Below the pieces are notes generated by a model. It made no database searches and was not told where the DNA came from. It saw only the letters and a list, made by a program, of their open reading frames with translations. DNA of 15,907 nt. Source: Actinomycetota bacterium (lineage in GTDB: Bacteria > Actinomycetota > Actinomycetes > S36-B12 > CAIYMF01). Position 1 is the first letter of the stretch; every line of letters begins with the position of its first letter. The stretch is from positions 1 to 15,907 of the forward strand of contig WLOZ01000008.1 of the NCBI GenBank assembly GCA_009699025.1, read 5' to 3'. A program made the position numbers and the translations under genes. Shown here piece after piece: positions 1-8,325 of this stretch.

Positions 1-892
1 CGACGGGATGCAGGAGGTTGCCCGCGGCGAAGACTCCGTCAGCACTGGTGCGAAGGGCGGTGTCGACCAGCGGGCCGAGGTGGCGCGGATCTATGTCGAC
101 ACCCCGCAGTCGGGCGAGCTCGTTGTCAGGAATCCAGTTGCCGGTGAACACGACAGTGTCACAGTTAACGATGCGTCGTGCCCCCGTGTCGAGAGCCTCG
201 ACCTCGACCCCGGTCACCCGCTCTCGTCCCAGCACCCGCAGCACGCGCGTACGAGTGGCAAGCGGGACCCGCAGCGCTAGACGGCCCGGTATCGCGAACG
301 CCGCATACGAGTCGACCCGGACGTGCTCGGTGGTCATGAGCGCCGTGCCGCACCCCACCTCGCGCAGGGTGAGCGCCGCCGACCAGCTCACCAGCTCGGC
401 GCCGACGATGACCGCGCTCTCGCCCACGCGCCGTCCCTTGAGGTGCACAAGAGACTGAAGCTGGCCTGTGGTGAGCACTCCGGCTGGCCTATCGCCCGGT
501 ATCCGTCGCGCCGCCCGGGGCCGCTCACGGGCGCCAGTGGCGAGCACCACCGCGCGCGCGCTGACCAGTTCGCGGCCGAGCGGGCTGGTGACCTCGAGGG
601 TGAGACCGTCGGCCCACCCGGTGGCCATGGCCCCCGAGCGCACGTCAGCACCAGCATCAACCGCGGCCAGGGTGAGGCGTCGGGCGTAGTCGGGACCCTG
701 CAGCACGCGTCGCATGTCGCGCAGCCCGTAGCCCGTGTGGTGGCTGTGGCGCGGAATGCCCCCGGCCTCCGACTCGCGCTCGAGCACCACCACCGAGCCC
801 ACGCCGGCCTCGCACAGCGCTCGGGCCGCGGTGAGCCCGGCCGGGCCGCCGCCGACCACCACGACGTCAGCGTGGGTCTCGCGCGGAGTCAT
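1..892 (-). CDS. FAD-dependent oxidoreductase, GlpB/HcnB-like (partial, C-terminus off the left edge)
   Basis: The open frame begins at ATG 892-890 and stays open to base 1, giving 297 codons with no stop. Residues 9-20 form a Rossmann FAD site (VVVVGGGPAGL). ATGARERPR at 118-126 is the conserved second flavin strand. VIVGAELVSWSA lies in the middle, and the visible end carries the flavin-closing motif GVFAAGN. This is the pyridine-nucleotide-disulphide oxidoreductase fold seen in small dehydrogenase partner subunits such as GlpB or HcnB. The start overlaps the stop of the upstream GlpA-like gene (ATGA), and GAGGGG lies about 5 bases before it, so the two are translationally coupled and probably form one enzyme. 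The middle region lacks a canonical GxGxxG NAD motif, so NAD use is uncertain. The family is usually a little over 400 residues, so roughly a third is missing here. The family call is firm; the substrate is inferred from neighbours. Confidence 0.87.
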   Translation of the reverse strand, partial: MTPRETHADVVVVGGGPAGLTAARALCEAGVGSVVVLERESEAGGIPRHSHHTGYGLRDMRRVLQGPDYARRLTLAAVDAGADVRSGAMATGWADGLTLEVTSPLGRELVSARAVVLATGARERPRAARRIPGDRPAGVLTTGQLQSLVHLKGRRVGESAVIVGAELVSWSAALTLREVGCGTALMTTEHVRVDSYAAFAIPGRLALRVPLATRTRVLRVLGRERVTGVEVEALDTGARRIVNCDTVVFTGNWIPDNELARLRGVDIDPRHLGPLVDTALRTSADGVFAAGNLLHPV

Positions 893-2268
893 CGCGACCC
901 CTCGGCCAGCATCGACTCGACCTCGGCCCCGCAGTAGAAGCCCTGGCAACGGCCCAGTTGCGCGCGTGTGCGCCGCCGCAGCCCGTCGAGGTCACGCGGC
1001 GGGATCGAAGAACGCAGCGCATCACGAATCTCGCCGCGCGAGACGCGCTCGCAGAAGCAGACGATCTCGCCGTAGGCACTGTCGCCCTCGATGAGGTCGG
1101 CGCGCTGGTAGGGCCGCGGGAACGCCTCGCCGATGTTCGGCATGCTGGGCGCGGGGGGCAGGTCATCGCGTGGAACGAGAACGAGGCCCGCCTCAGACAT
1201 CAGCCCACGCACGTACTCGGCGATGGCGAGCGAGGCGGTAAGGCCGGTCGACCGAATCCCCCCGACCACCACGTAGCGCTGGTCAGCGTCGGCCTCGATC
1301 ACGTAGTCAGGGTGCTCGGTCGCCGCACGCAGGCCCGCGTACGAGGCTGTGACCTCTTCCACGAGCAGCGCCGGCATGAGCGCCCGACCCTTTTCGAGCA
1401 GGAACGCGAAGCCTGCCTCTGAGGTGGACGTGTCGGCGCGATCGACGAGATTTTCAGCCGTGGGCCCCAGCATGACGTTGCCGTAGATCGTGGGGCTCAC
1501 CAGCACGCCCTTACCGCGGGCGCTCGGCACCGGCAGCACGATCACGTCCACCAGCGGTCGGGCCAGCTTGTCGAAGACGAGCAGTTCGCCGCGCCGGGGC
1601 ACGATGGTGAAGCGGTGGTGGCCGAGCATTGCGTCGATGCCGTCGCTTCCGAGGCCGGCCGCGTTGACCACCCACCCCGCCTCGATGTCGCCGCGACTCG
1701 TCTCGACCACGCTGCGGGCCCCCGGTCGCACTCCCAGCACTCGATGGTCGAGCAGCAGTGTCACGCCACGTGCCACCGCCTCCGTGGCGTAGGCGAGGGT
1801 GGTGGTCCAGGGGCAGATGATCGCCTCGTCCGGCACCGAGAGTCCACCCCGCACCCCCGGCCCGAGCGCCGGCACCATCGCGTACACAGCGTGGGCGTCG
1901 AGAAGCTCGCACTTCGAATAGCCATTCTTCACCGCCTTGTCGAGCAGGCCCGGCAGGCTGGCCAGCTCGTCGTCGCCCCACGCCACGAGAATGGCCCCCG
2001 TGCGCTCAACCGGAATGCCCACCTCGCGCGCGTAGGCGCCGAGCAGCTCGAAGCCCCGCGCCACCAGCGTCGACTCAAGCGTGCCGGGGGTTGCATCGAA
2101 GCCCGTGTGAAGAATCGCGGTGTTGGACTTGCTCGTGGCGTCGCCCACGTCGTGACGGGCCTCGACTAGCGCCACCTCGAGGTTGAAGCTGGCGAGCTCC
2201 CTCGCGATCGCGGCGCCCACCACCCCCGCACCGATGACCACCACGTCGAAGGTTCGCCCCTCGGTCAT
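889..2268 (-). CDS. GlpA-like FAD-dependent dehydrogenase with C-terminal BFD [2Fe-2S] domain
   Basis: A 459-residue protein. The N-terminus has an FAD-binding DAO fold with GxGxxG at G13, G15 and G18. VEARHDVGDATSKSNTAI follows, as in glycerol-3-phosphate and 2-hydroxyglutarate dehydrogenases. The C-terminus has a BFD-type iron-sulfur domain with cysteines C404, C406, C441 and C446 (CxC then Cx4C). Anaerobic GlpA has this same domain order. The likely role is oxidation of the polyol phosphate made by the upstream kinase, for example glycerol 3-phosphate to dihydroxyacetone phosphate, with electrons passing to the coupled FAD protein downstream. ATG 2268 was chosen because it overlaps the kinase stop (ATGA) and has GGGGGGAG four bases before it; the frame continues upstream to 2379 but only inside the kinase gene. 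At 459 residues it is shorter than E. coli GlpA (about 540). No membrane segment is seen. L-2-hydroxyglutarate oxidase is an alternative family member, but the kinase neighbour argues against it. Confidence 0.85.
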   Translation of the reverse strand: MTEGRTFDVVVIGAGVVGAAIARELASFNLEVALVEARHDVGDATSKSNTAILHTGFDATPGTLESTLVARGFELLGAYAREVGIPVERTGAILVAWGDDELASLPGLLDKAVKNGYSKCELLDAHAVYAMVPALGPGVRGGLSVPDEAIICPWTTTLAYATEAVARGVTLLLDHRVLGVRPGARSVVETSRGDIEAGWVVNAAGLGSDGIDAMLGHHRFTIVPRRGELLVFDKLARPLVDVIVLPVPSARGKGVLVSPTIYGNVMLGPTAENLVDRADTSTSEAGFAFLLEKGRALMPALLVEEVTASYAGLRAATEHPDYVIEADADQRYVVVGGIRSTGLTASLAIAEYVRGLMSEAGLVLVPRDDLPPAPSMPNIGEAFPRPYQRADLIEGDSAYGEIVCFCERVSRGEIRDALRSSIPPRDLDGLRRRTRAQLGRCQGFYCGAEVESMLAEGSR

Positions 2269-3713
2269 GACACTCCCCCCGGCACGGCGCTCAACTCGGC
2301 CGCCGCCAGCCACCCCGCCATGAACTCGGCCGCACGATCGGCCGACCAGCTCGGCTCGAAGATGGCCGACGGACGCCACTGTGGCAGCGCGTCGGCCAGC
2401 GCGACCGTGTGGTCGAGGGCCATCTGCGCGAGCGCCGCGGCCCCCAGCGGGGTCGCGTGCGGCGAGGGGAACACCTCGACCGGCACCTGCAGCAGGTCGG
2501 CCTGAGCCTGCATCAGAGTGCGAGACGACGTGAGGCCGCCATCAACCCGCAGTGATGTGAGGGGGCTGCCAAGGTCGGTAGCGAACACCGAGGCGAGGGC
2601 TGCCACCTGTGCCGTGATGCCTTCGACAACCGCCCTGACGATCGCACCCGCATCGGTTGAGAGCGTCATTCCTGTCAGGGTCGCGCGGGCCTCGGGGCGC
2701 CACCACGGCGCAGCCAGACCAGCCAGCGCGGGTACGAAGAGCACGCCGTCACTGTCGGCCGAGGCTGCGGAGTCGAGCTCGAGCGCCGACCCGATGAGTC
2801 CGAGCTCGCTGATCCATCGGATGGCCGACGCGGCTGTATACACCTGCCCGTCGAGGCAGTAGGGCGCCCCCTCGCGGGTACTCCACGCCACCGAGGCGGT
2901 GAGTCCGGCCGACGACCGCGCAGGCGCCGCACCCGCGTTGGCCAGCAGGAAGGCGCCGGTGCCGTAGGTGCACTTGGCCTCACCGAGGACGAGGCACCGC
3001 TCGGCGAGGAGGGCCGCCTGCTGGTCGACCACCAGGCCAGCAACCGGCAGGTCGGCGCCGAAGACCGAGGTGGTGCCGACCACCTCGTCACAGTTGACCA
3101 GTCGCGGCAGCGGCTCATCACCGAGCCCGAACAGTGTTGCCAACTCGGGGTCCCACTGGCGCGAGTCGAGATCGAGGAGTAGCGAGCGGCTCGCGGTGGT
3201 GACGTCGGTGACGAACTCGCCGGTGAGTCGGTGCACCAACCAGGAGTCCGTGGTGGTGACAACACCCTCGCGGGTCACATGCCGCCGCAACCAGGCCATC
3301 TTGGGCGCCGAGAAGTACGGGTCGAGCACGAGTCCGGTGCGCCTCGCGAGGAGTTCGGCAGCGTCGCCCAGCGCAGCCACCTCGGCGCAGATCGGCTCCG
3401 ACCGGCGGTCCTGCCACACGATCGCCTGCGACAGCGGCTCGCCGGTAACTGGGTTCCAGGCCAGCACTGTCTCACCCTGATTGGCCAGTGCCACGACGTC
3501 GACTCGAACCCCGGCCGCTCGGGCGCGGGCCACGGCCTCGCGCCCGGCCGCGAGCACCGACTCGAGCAGTTCGGCGGGGTCCTGCTCGACACCACCTCCC
3601 TCGAGGTAGCGGGGACGCACCTCCACCTCGGCCAGCGCAACCACGTCACCGTCGTCGTTGACGACGATCGCCTTAGTTCCGGAGGTGCCTTGGTCAATCG
3701 ACAGAACGGCCAT
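2265..3713 (-). CDS. glpK: FGGY-family carbohydrate kinase, glycerol-kinase-like
   Basis: A 482-residue FGGY kinase. The N-terminal phosphate-binding motif is SIDQGTSGTKAI (5-16). The polyol pocket resembles GlpK: E81, W100 in IVWQDRR, Y133 in LDPYFSAPKMAW, and D230 in VVDQQAAL. TYGTGAFLL and GGLTSSRTLMQAQADLL are the conserved ATP-domain motifs. The expected reaction is ATP-dependent phosphorylation of glycerol or a similar polyol, feeding the dehydrogenase encoded next. One key residue differs: the glycerol-contacting Arg of E. coli GlpK (in NQRET) is Gly80 here (NQGET), and the N-terminus (SGTKA) looks more like xylulokinases. The substrate may therefore not be glycerol, and the symbol is tentative. 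ATG 3713 is preferred over GTG 3719 because GGGAGG lies 5 bases before the ATG. The stop overlaps the start of the next gene. Confidence 0.85.
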   Translation of the reverse strand: MAVLSIDQGTSGTKAIVVNDDGDVVALAEVEVRPRYLEGGGVEQDPAELLESVLAAGREAVARARAAGVRVDVVALANQGETVLAWNPVTGEPLSQAIVWQDRRSEPICAEVAALGDAAELLARRTGLVLDPYFSAPKMAWLRRHVTREGVVTTTDSWLVHRLTGEFVTDVTTASRSLLLDLDSRQWDPELATLFGLGDEPLPRLVNCDEVVGTTSVFGADLPVAGLVVDQQAALLAERCLVLGEAKCTYGTGAFLLANAGAAPARSSAGLTASVAWSTREGAPYCLDGQVYTAASAIRWISELGLIGSALELDSAASADSDGVLFVPALAGLAAPWWRPEARATLTGMTLSTDAGAIVRAVVEGITAQVAALASVFATDLGSPLTSLRVDGGLTSSRTLMQAQADLLQVPVEVFPSPHATPLGAAALAQMALDHTVALADALPQWRPSAIFEPSWSADRAAEFMAGWLAAAELSAVPGGVS

Positions 3714-3727
3714 GCGCACCTCCCTCG
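3714..3727 (-). promoter_or_regulatory. Ribosome binding site fixing the kinase start
   Basis: On the minus strand GGGAGG is followed by TGCGC and then ATG 3713. This is ideal spacing for the ATG and leaves none for the GTG two codons earlier, so the ATG is taken as the start. Confidence 0.6.
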
Positions 3728-3734
3728 CGTCGGG

Positions 3735-4286
3735 TCAGCTCGCCTGCTCGTGCGCGCTGGTGCGCCCATCATGTCGCGCCTCGAGGCGGAACCACCTCAT
3801 GCCCTCGCGCATGCCCATGTGGGTGAATCCTGCACGCAGAAGCACACGCTGGCTGGCCGTATTGCCGGGGTCGGTTTCCGCCTCGACCGACAGCTTGTTC
3901 GCATGGTCGTGCGCGAGCCCGACGAGCGCGCGCACCGCTTCGGTCGCGTAGCCGCGCCCCCGCGCACTGGCCGCTAGCCCATACCCGACTTCGATCACCC
4001 CCGCGCGCGGCGGCCCCTTGAAGCCAGCCCCGCCCACCACGACTTCGGTGGCACGCTCGACCACCTGGTAGGTGCACCAGGGCGGCTGTGGCTCCTCGCC
4101 CGACTCCATCGCGAGGGCAGCAACCACCACGTCTTCCTCGGTGGGGTAGTCGTCCGCCCACGCGCGTCCCTCACGTCTGCCGTCGACGATGGCCCGTGAC
4201 TCGTCGGAAGTCAGCACCCTCAGAACGAGTCGCTCGGTGACGACCGTGGCCGCAGGGAGTGCTGGTGGAGTGGGCGGCCTGCACAT
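3735..4286 (-). CDS. GNAT-family N-acetyltransferase (RimJ/RimL-like)
   Basis: A 183-residue protein with the layout of RimJ/RimL-type acetyltransferases. TERLVLR at 17-23 opens the fold. Acetyl-CoA motif A, SARGRGYATEAV, spans about 107-118, and NTASQRVLLRAGF at 142-154 is the motif B region. It probably transfers an acetyl group from acetyl-CoA to an amine in the cytoplasm; the substrate cannot be read from the sequence. It ends 21 bases before the kinase start on the same strand, so it may be the first gene of the polyol operon, though its function shows no obvious link. The start at ATG 4286 has only a weak upstream GGGG. A GAGACT hexamer 7 bases before the ATG could instead be a -10 of a leaderless message. 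No better in-frame start is seen before the TERLVLR strand. Confidence 0.85.
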   Translation of the reverse strand: MCRPPTPPALPAATVVTERLVLRVLTSDESRAIVDGRREGRAWADDYPTEEDVVVAALAMESGEEPQPPWCTYQVVERATEVVVGGAGFKGPPRAGVIEVGYGLAASARGRGYATEAVRALVGLAHDHANKLSVEAETDPGNTASQRVLLRAGFTHMGMREGMRWFRLEARHDGRTSAHEQAS

Positions 4287-4379
4287 AGGCCCCAGTCTCC
4301 ACCCACCCGTGTGCAGCGAGTAGCGGCCGGCCTGTGGGCCTCAGCGCAGGGACTCCGTCAGTCGGCCTAGGGTGGGGCC
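4287..4379. promoter_or_regulatory. Divergent intergenic region between GNAT gene and EamA transporter
   Basis: The 93 bases separate two divergent starts and must hold both promoters. On the plus strand TAGGGT at 4368-4373 lies exactly 6 bases before the GTG start at 4380, matching an actinobacterial -10 for a leaderless transcript. No good -35 was found at 17-18 bases upstream. On the minus strand GAGACT near the GNAT start is a weak -10 candidate. Confidence 0.45.
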
Positions 4380-5261
4380 GTGCGGCCGACGTGGGCAGAG
4401 CGACTCGCACCGATCGCTTTCGTGCTCGTGTGGAGCACCGGATTCATTGGGTCGAAGTACACCGTTCCGTACGCTCCCCCGTTCAGCTTGCTCACCATCA
4501 GGCTCAGCGTGGCCTCCGTCGCGCTTGCGATCTTGTCACTCGTGTTCCAGTCAACATGGCCGCGCACACGCGAGGCGTACCAGCGGTCGACCCTCATCGG
4601 GGTGCTGCTGCACGGGGGCTACCTCGGCGCGGTGTTCGTGTCGATCGAGATGGGCCTGCCCGTAGCCGTGGCCGCACTGATCGTGTGCCTCCAGCCGGTG
4701 TGTGTCGCCGCGCTCAGCCAACCCGTGCTCGGTACCTCGCTCACCCGGCGGCAGTGGACCGGCATCGCCCTCGGCCTCGCTGGCGTACTCGTGGTGCTGG
4801 CTCCCGGACTTGCCGCAGGCGTGGGTGCCGATGGCTACGCGCCCACGGCCGTGCTCGTCGGCGCGGTGGCGCTGGTCTGCTCGACGGTGGCCACCCTGCT
4901 TCAGAAGAAGCACGGCCAGGGCATTCCCATGCTTCCCGGAACCGCCATTCAATATGCCGCAGCCGCCGCGGTGCTCTTCGTCGCGGCACTGGCCTTCGAC
5001 CGGCGGCCGGTGCTGTGGACGCCCCAGTTCATTGGCGCCCTCGCGTGGATGGTGATCGCGCTCTCGATCGGCGCCGTGCTGCTGATGTTCTGGCTGCTTC
5101 GCCGGGGCACCGCCGCAGGCTTTTCGAGCCTCTACTACCTCGTGCCACCGGTGACCCTCATGATGGGATACCTGCTGTTCGGCCAGACGCTTGCGCCCGT
5201 GGCGCTCGTGGGGTTCGCGATCAGCTCGCTGGGTGTGCTGCTCGTGCGCGACACCCCATGA
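4380..5261 (+). CDS. EamA/DMT-family transporter
   Basis: A 293-residue, very hydrophobic protein with about ten predicted membrane helices in two EamA repeats. The first repeat ends near RRQWTGIALGLAGVLVVLAP. The second ends with LLFGQTLAPVALVGFAISSLGVLLV, the typical closing helix pair of the family. The start APIAFVLVWSTGFIGSKY is the classic first helix. These carriers sit in the cytoplasmic membrane and usually export metabolites or amino acids, but the substrate cannot be told from sequence. The GTG start at 4380 is preferred because TAGGGT lies 6 bases before it, suggesting leaderless translation. It is a single gene, divergent from the polyol operon and convergent with the VWA operon, with 18 bases between the stop codons. 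Confidence 0.9.
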   Translation: MRPTWAERLAPIAFVLVWSTGFIGSKYTVPYAPPFSLLTIRLSVASVALAILSLVFQSTWPRTREAYQRSTLIGVLLHGGYLGAVFVSIEMGLPVAVAALIVCLQPVCVAALSQPVLGTSLTRRQWTGIALGLAGVLVVLAPGLAAGVGADGYAPTAVLVGAVALVCSTVATLLQKKHGQGIPMLPGTAIQYAAAAAVLFVAALAFDRRPVLWTPQFIGALAWMVIALSIGAVLLMFWLLRRGTAAGFSSLYYLVPPVTLMMGYLLFGQTLAPVALVGFAISSLGVLLVRDTP

Positions 5262-5279
5262 CAGGGTGCCTCACTGCCC

Positions 5280-6248
5280 TCACGCCAGTTGCTGACTCCA
5301 CACCAGAGCGGCCACAGCCGCAAGCGCCATGAGCAGGAAGGCGATGGCCGCGAACGCCACGGTGATTTCGACGGTCTGGAGGTCGTATCCGACGCTGCCG
5401 CCAATTTCTCCGTACACCTCCGACAACTCGGAGGCCGACTCGGCGGTGAAGGTCTTGCCACCGGTGGCCTCGGCGATAGCCCGCATCGCCACCGGGTCGT
5501 AGGGCACGGGGATGGTCTCACCCTGCACGACGACGGTGCCGTCATCGGTGCCGAAGGCGATCGTGGTGATGGGTATGCCCTCAGACTTGGCGCGCGTTGA
5601 CGCTTCGACAACCGACTCCTCCGGCGTCAGGTTGCCCGACCCGTAGGTGGGCGACCCGTCACTCATGAGCACCACCGCTGCAGGGGCGCGCTTGCCTTCG
5701 GCATCGGCGGGCACACCCCCGATGGCGTCGAGCGCTAGGTCGATGCCCGAACCCGTACCTGTTCCGGTGCCCATGCGCATGGCGTCGATCGCACCTAGCA
5801 GCGCGGCTCGGTCGGTGGTCGGCGGCATGGCGAGCCGCGCGTTGCGATCGAAGGTGACCAGCCCGACCTGGATGGTAGCCGGCAGGCTCAGCACGAAGTC
5901 GCGCGCCGACTGCTGGGCCGCCGCGAAGCGCGAGGGCGACACATCGTCGGCCGACATTGAAGCTGAGGTGTCGAGCGTGAGCATGATGGTGGCTCGCTCC
6001 TTGGGGGTGCGCATCGCTAGCGCCGGCTGCGCCAGCGTGACCGCGCCCACGGCAACCGCCGCGATGAGTGCCGCCCACGGCAGGTGCCGCTGCCAACCCG
6101 AGCGCCTCGGCAGCACCGAGGCGAGGAGGTCGACGCTGCTGAAGCGCGCGGCCACACCGGCGCGACGCCGTGACCTCACCACGTACGCCACCAGAAGTGC
6201 GATCGGCACGACGAGCAGCAGCAATCGCCAGCCAGCAAGGAAGGTCAT
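5280..6248 (-). CDS. VWA-domain membrane protein (BatA-like)
   Basis: A 322-residue protein. A first membrane helix spans about 9-24 and a second about 58-78. A von Willebrand A domain follows with the MIDAS metal site: D93-T-S-A-S97, T165 in TGTGSGIDLAL, and D197 in LMSDGS. A final helix lies near the C-terminus (about 292-317). This is the BatA/Aerotolerance layout, with a VWA domain held at the membrane. Such proteins act with MoxR ATPases as chaperone-like or assembly machines, though the substrates are poorly known. ATG 6248 overlaps the DUF58 stop (ATGA), so translation is coupled. It is the last gene of a three-gene operon; the second VWA protein and TPR partner found in larger Bat operons are absent. 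Confidence 0.9.
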   Translation of the reverse strand: MTFLAGWRLLLLVVPIALLVAYVVRSRRRAGVAARFSSVDLLASVLPRRSGWQRHLPWAALIAAVAVGAVTLAQPALAMRTPKERATIMLTLDTSASMSADDVSPSRFAAAQQSARDFVLSLPATIQVGLVTFDRNARLAMPPTTDRAALLGAIDAMRMGTGTGTGSGIDLALDAIGGVPADAEGKRAPAAVVLMSDGSPTYGSGNLTPEESVVEASTRAKSEGIPITTIAFGTDDGTVVVQGETIPVPYDPVAMRAIAEATGGKTFTAESASELSEVYGEIGGSVGYDLQTVEITVAFAAIAFLLMALAAVAALVWSQQLA

Positions 6249-7201
6249 GGAATCCGCCGTTCGGTCGCGTTGTGAATGCGGGCGCGACGGTTTCCTGTCA
6301 CGAACCCGATGATGTCGGTGAGCCAGTCGCGCCCGGTAGAGACGGCGAGGTACTCGGCGCCGGAGAGCCGGATCGCCTGCTCGATCGTGTCGTTACGCTC
6401 GCGCGCGGCGGCAGCGTAGCGCTCACGTACTGCCGTGCCACGGGTCTGCACGTGCACGAGCCGGCCACTTTCGGGGTCGACCACGGCCAGCATTCCGACG
6501 TCGGGCAGTTCGAGCTCGCGCGGGTCGGTGACATGCACGCAGATGACATGGTGGCGCAGCACCAGAGAGCGAAGCGCAGTCGACCAGTCGGAGGGGTCGA
6601 GGAAGTCGGAGGCCACCACCACCTGCCCGCGCCGGGGCTGCACGCGGGGCAGCAGCGCAAGCGCGGCGGTGAGGTCGGCCCCCTCGCCCGGGGACGCGCC
6701 CTGTCGAGGGGTGTCGTAGAGGGTGGCGAGTGAGGCCAGCATCGCGGTGCGACCGGTGGAGCTCGGCCGACGGATGATCGTCGGTCCTCCGCATGCCATC
6801 ACGCCGAACCGGTTGCCCGAGCGCGCGGTGAGAATTCCGAAGGCGGCGGCCGTCGCCAGCACTACATCGCGCTTCTCGCGCCCCGCGGTGCCGAAGTCGA
6901 GGCTCGCCGAGCGGTCGGCGATAACCCATGTTTCGATCTCGCGGTCGGCCTCGGTGGTGCGCACGTGCGCCGCGTGCGACCGCGCCGTGAGACTCCAGTC
7001 GATACGCCGTGCGTCGTCGCCCGGCTGGTACTCGCGCGCGCCCGCACGCTCGCTGCCAGGACCCAGCGAGCTGGTGTGATGATCTCCTGAGGCTCGGCCG
7101 TCGAGCCGACGGATGACATCGAGTTCGAGCTGGCGCAGCACAGCGGCACGACCGACGTGGTCGGACACCTGCTCGCTCACCCGGGTCGCGTCGGAACTCA
7201 C
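6245..7201 (-). CDS. DUF58-domain protein
   Basis: A 318-residue soluble protein. The DUF58 signature REYQPGDDARRIDW is at 56-69. A MIDAS-like DRSAS at 96-100 starts a degenerate VWA fold, as usual in DUF58 proteins. No membrane helices are seen, so this is the short, cytoplasmic form. It lies between MoxR and the VWA protein and shares four-base overlaps with both (GTGA at the start, ATGA at the end), so the three are almost certainly made together and probably work as one complex. The GTG start at 7201 has no strong ribosome site of its own and likely depends on translation of moxR. Confidence 0.9.
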   Translation of the reverse strand: MSSDATRVSEQVSDHVGRAAVLRQLELDVIRRLDGRASGDHHTSSLGPGSERAGAREYQPGDDARRIDWSLTARSHAAHVRTTEADREIETWVIADRSASLDFGTAGREKRDVVLATAAAFGILTARSGNRFGVMACGGPTIIRRPSSTGRTAMLASLATLYDTPRQGASPGEGADLTAALALLPRVQPRRGQVVVASDFLDPSDWSTALRSLVLRHHVICVHVTDPRELELPDVGMLAVVDPESGRLVHVQTRGTAVRERYAAAARERNDTIEQAIRLSGAEYLAVSTGRDWLTDIIGFVTGNRRARIHNATERRIP

Positions 7202-8325
7202 CCGGCCGCCAGCACCAGCGTGTCGCTGCCTGAGGCATCGCGCGTGGGGCGCACCGCAGGGGCAGTGACGGTGGACAGGATGCGGGCTAGCACGTGGTCG
7301 ACCGTGATTCCCTGCGCCAGAGCGTCGTACGACAGCATCAACCGGTGGCGCAGCACCTCGGGTGCGACGTCGTAGATGTCCTGAGGAACTAGGAAGCGCC
7401 GTCCGCGCAGCACCGACAGCGCCCGGCCGGCGGCCAGCAGGCCGAGGGTTCCGCGCGGGCTGGCTCCGAGCGCGATGAACGGCGCGAGGTCGGGCATGCC
7501 GTGTACCTGGGGCTCGCGGGTTGCCATCACGAGGCGCACCGCGTAGTCCTGCACGGCGTGGTGCACGAATACGTCGTCGGTCTCGCGCTGAAGCGCCTCA
7601 AGCTGCTCGATGCTGAGCACCTGCTCGGCCTTCGGCGGGCGCACGCTCATGCGTCCCGCGATCGCGGTCTCCTCCTGGTAGGTGGGGTGCGAGACCACGA
7701 CCTGCATGAGGAAGCGGTCGCGCTGGGCCTCGGGCAGGGCGTAGACGCCCTCCGACTCGATCGGGTTCTGCGTGGCGAGGACGAGGAAGGGGGTGGGCAC
7801 CTTGCGCGTCTGCCCGCCGATTGAGACCTGGCGCTCGGCCATCACCTCAAGCAGCGCCGCCTGCACCTTGGCCGGCGCGCGGTTAATCTCGTCGGCCAGC
7901 ACGATGTTGGCGAAGACTGGGCCCCACTCGATGTCGAACTCCTCGCGCGACGGCCGCCAGATGCGCGTTCCGACGACATCGGCCGGCACGAGGTCGGGGG
8001 TGAACTGCAGCCGCGAGAACTGGCCGCCCACCACGGTGGCCAGGGTTGAGACAGTGAGGGTCTTGGCGAGCCCGGGCACGCCCTCGATGAGGCAGTGGCC
8101 GTTAGCGAGGAGGCACAGGAAGGCGCGCTCAACGAGCCTGTCTTGGCCGACCACCACGCGCTTGACCTGAAAGAGCGCGTCCTCGAGCAGCGCTGCGTGG
8201 TCGACCGGTCTCGGGCGCGACGGTGCCGTACCGTGCGGCTGGCCGGTGGGAGGCGCGGGCTGGCTGGCCAGATCAACCGTGTGATCCTGCGACTGCTCGG
8301 GCATCTGCTCGGTGCTCTCGTCCAT
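7198..8325 (-). CDS. MoxR-family AAA+ ATPase
   Basis: A 375-residue MoxR ATPase. Walker A is GVPGLAKT at 82-89, and Walker B is IVLADE at 141-146 followed by the family-specific INRAP. Sensor 1 lies in LATQNP at 183-188. FTPDLVPADVVG at 108-119 and SEGVYALPEAQRDRFL are standard MoxR motifs. It hydrolyses ATP to remodel or activate client proteins together with the DUF58 and VWA partners encoded downstream. The first 40 or so residues form a Gln/Pro-rich, low-complexity extension not needed for the fold. ATG 8325 is supported by TAGGAG six bases upstream on the minus strand. The gene ends in a GTGA overlap with the DUF58 gene. Confidence 0.92.
   Translation of the reverse strand: MDESTEQMPEQSQDHTVDLASQPAPPTGQPHGTAPSRPRPVDHAALLEDALFQVKRVVVGQDRLVERAFLCLLANGHCLIEGVPGLAKTLTVSTLATVVGGQFSRLQFTPDLVPADVVGTRIWRPSREEFDIEWGPVFANIVLADEINRAPAKVQAALLEVMAERQVSIGGQTRKVPTPFLVLATQNPIESEGVYALPEAQRDRFLMQVVVSHPTYQEETAIAGRMSVRPPKAEQVLSIEQLEALQRETDDVFVHHAVQDYAVRLVMATREPQVHGMPDLAPFIALGASPRGTLGLLAAGRALSVLRGRRFLVPQDIYDVAPEVLRHRLMLSYDALAQGITVDHVLARILSTVTAPAVRPTRDASGSDTLVLAAG

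Noticed and set aside
889..1422. Plus-strand frames opposite the dehydrogenase and kinase genes
   Set aside because: They are typical high-GC antisense shadows, rich in Arg, His and Pro, opposite clear enzyme genes.
2269..2379. N-terminal extension of the GlpA-like gene
   Set aside because: It lies inside the kinase gene, and the FAD-binding strand begins right after ATG 2268, which has its own ribosome site.
5262..5279. Possible terminator between the convergent EamA and VWA genes
   Set aside because: Only a four-base AGGG/CCCT pairing was found, with no U-tract; too weak to annotate.
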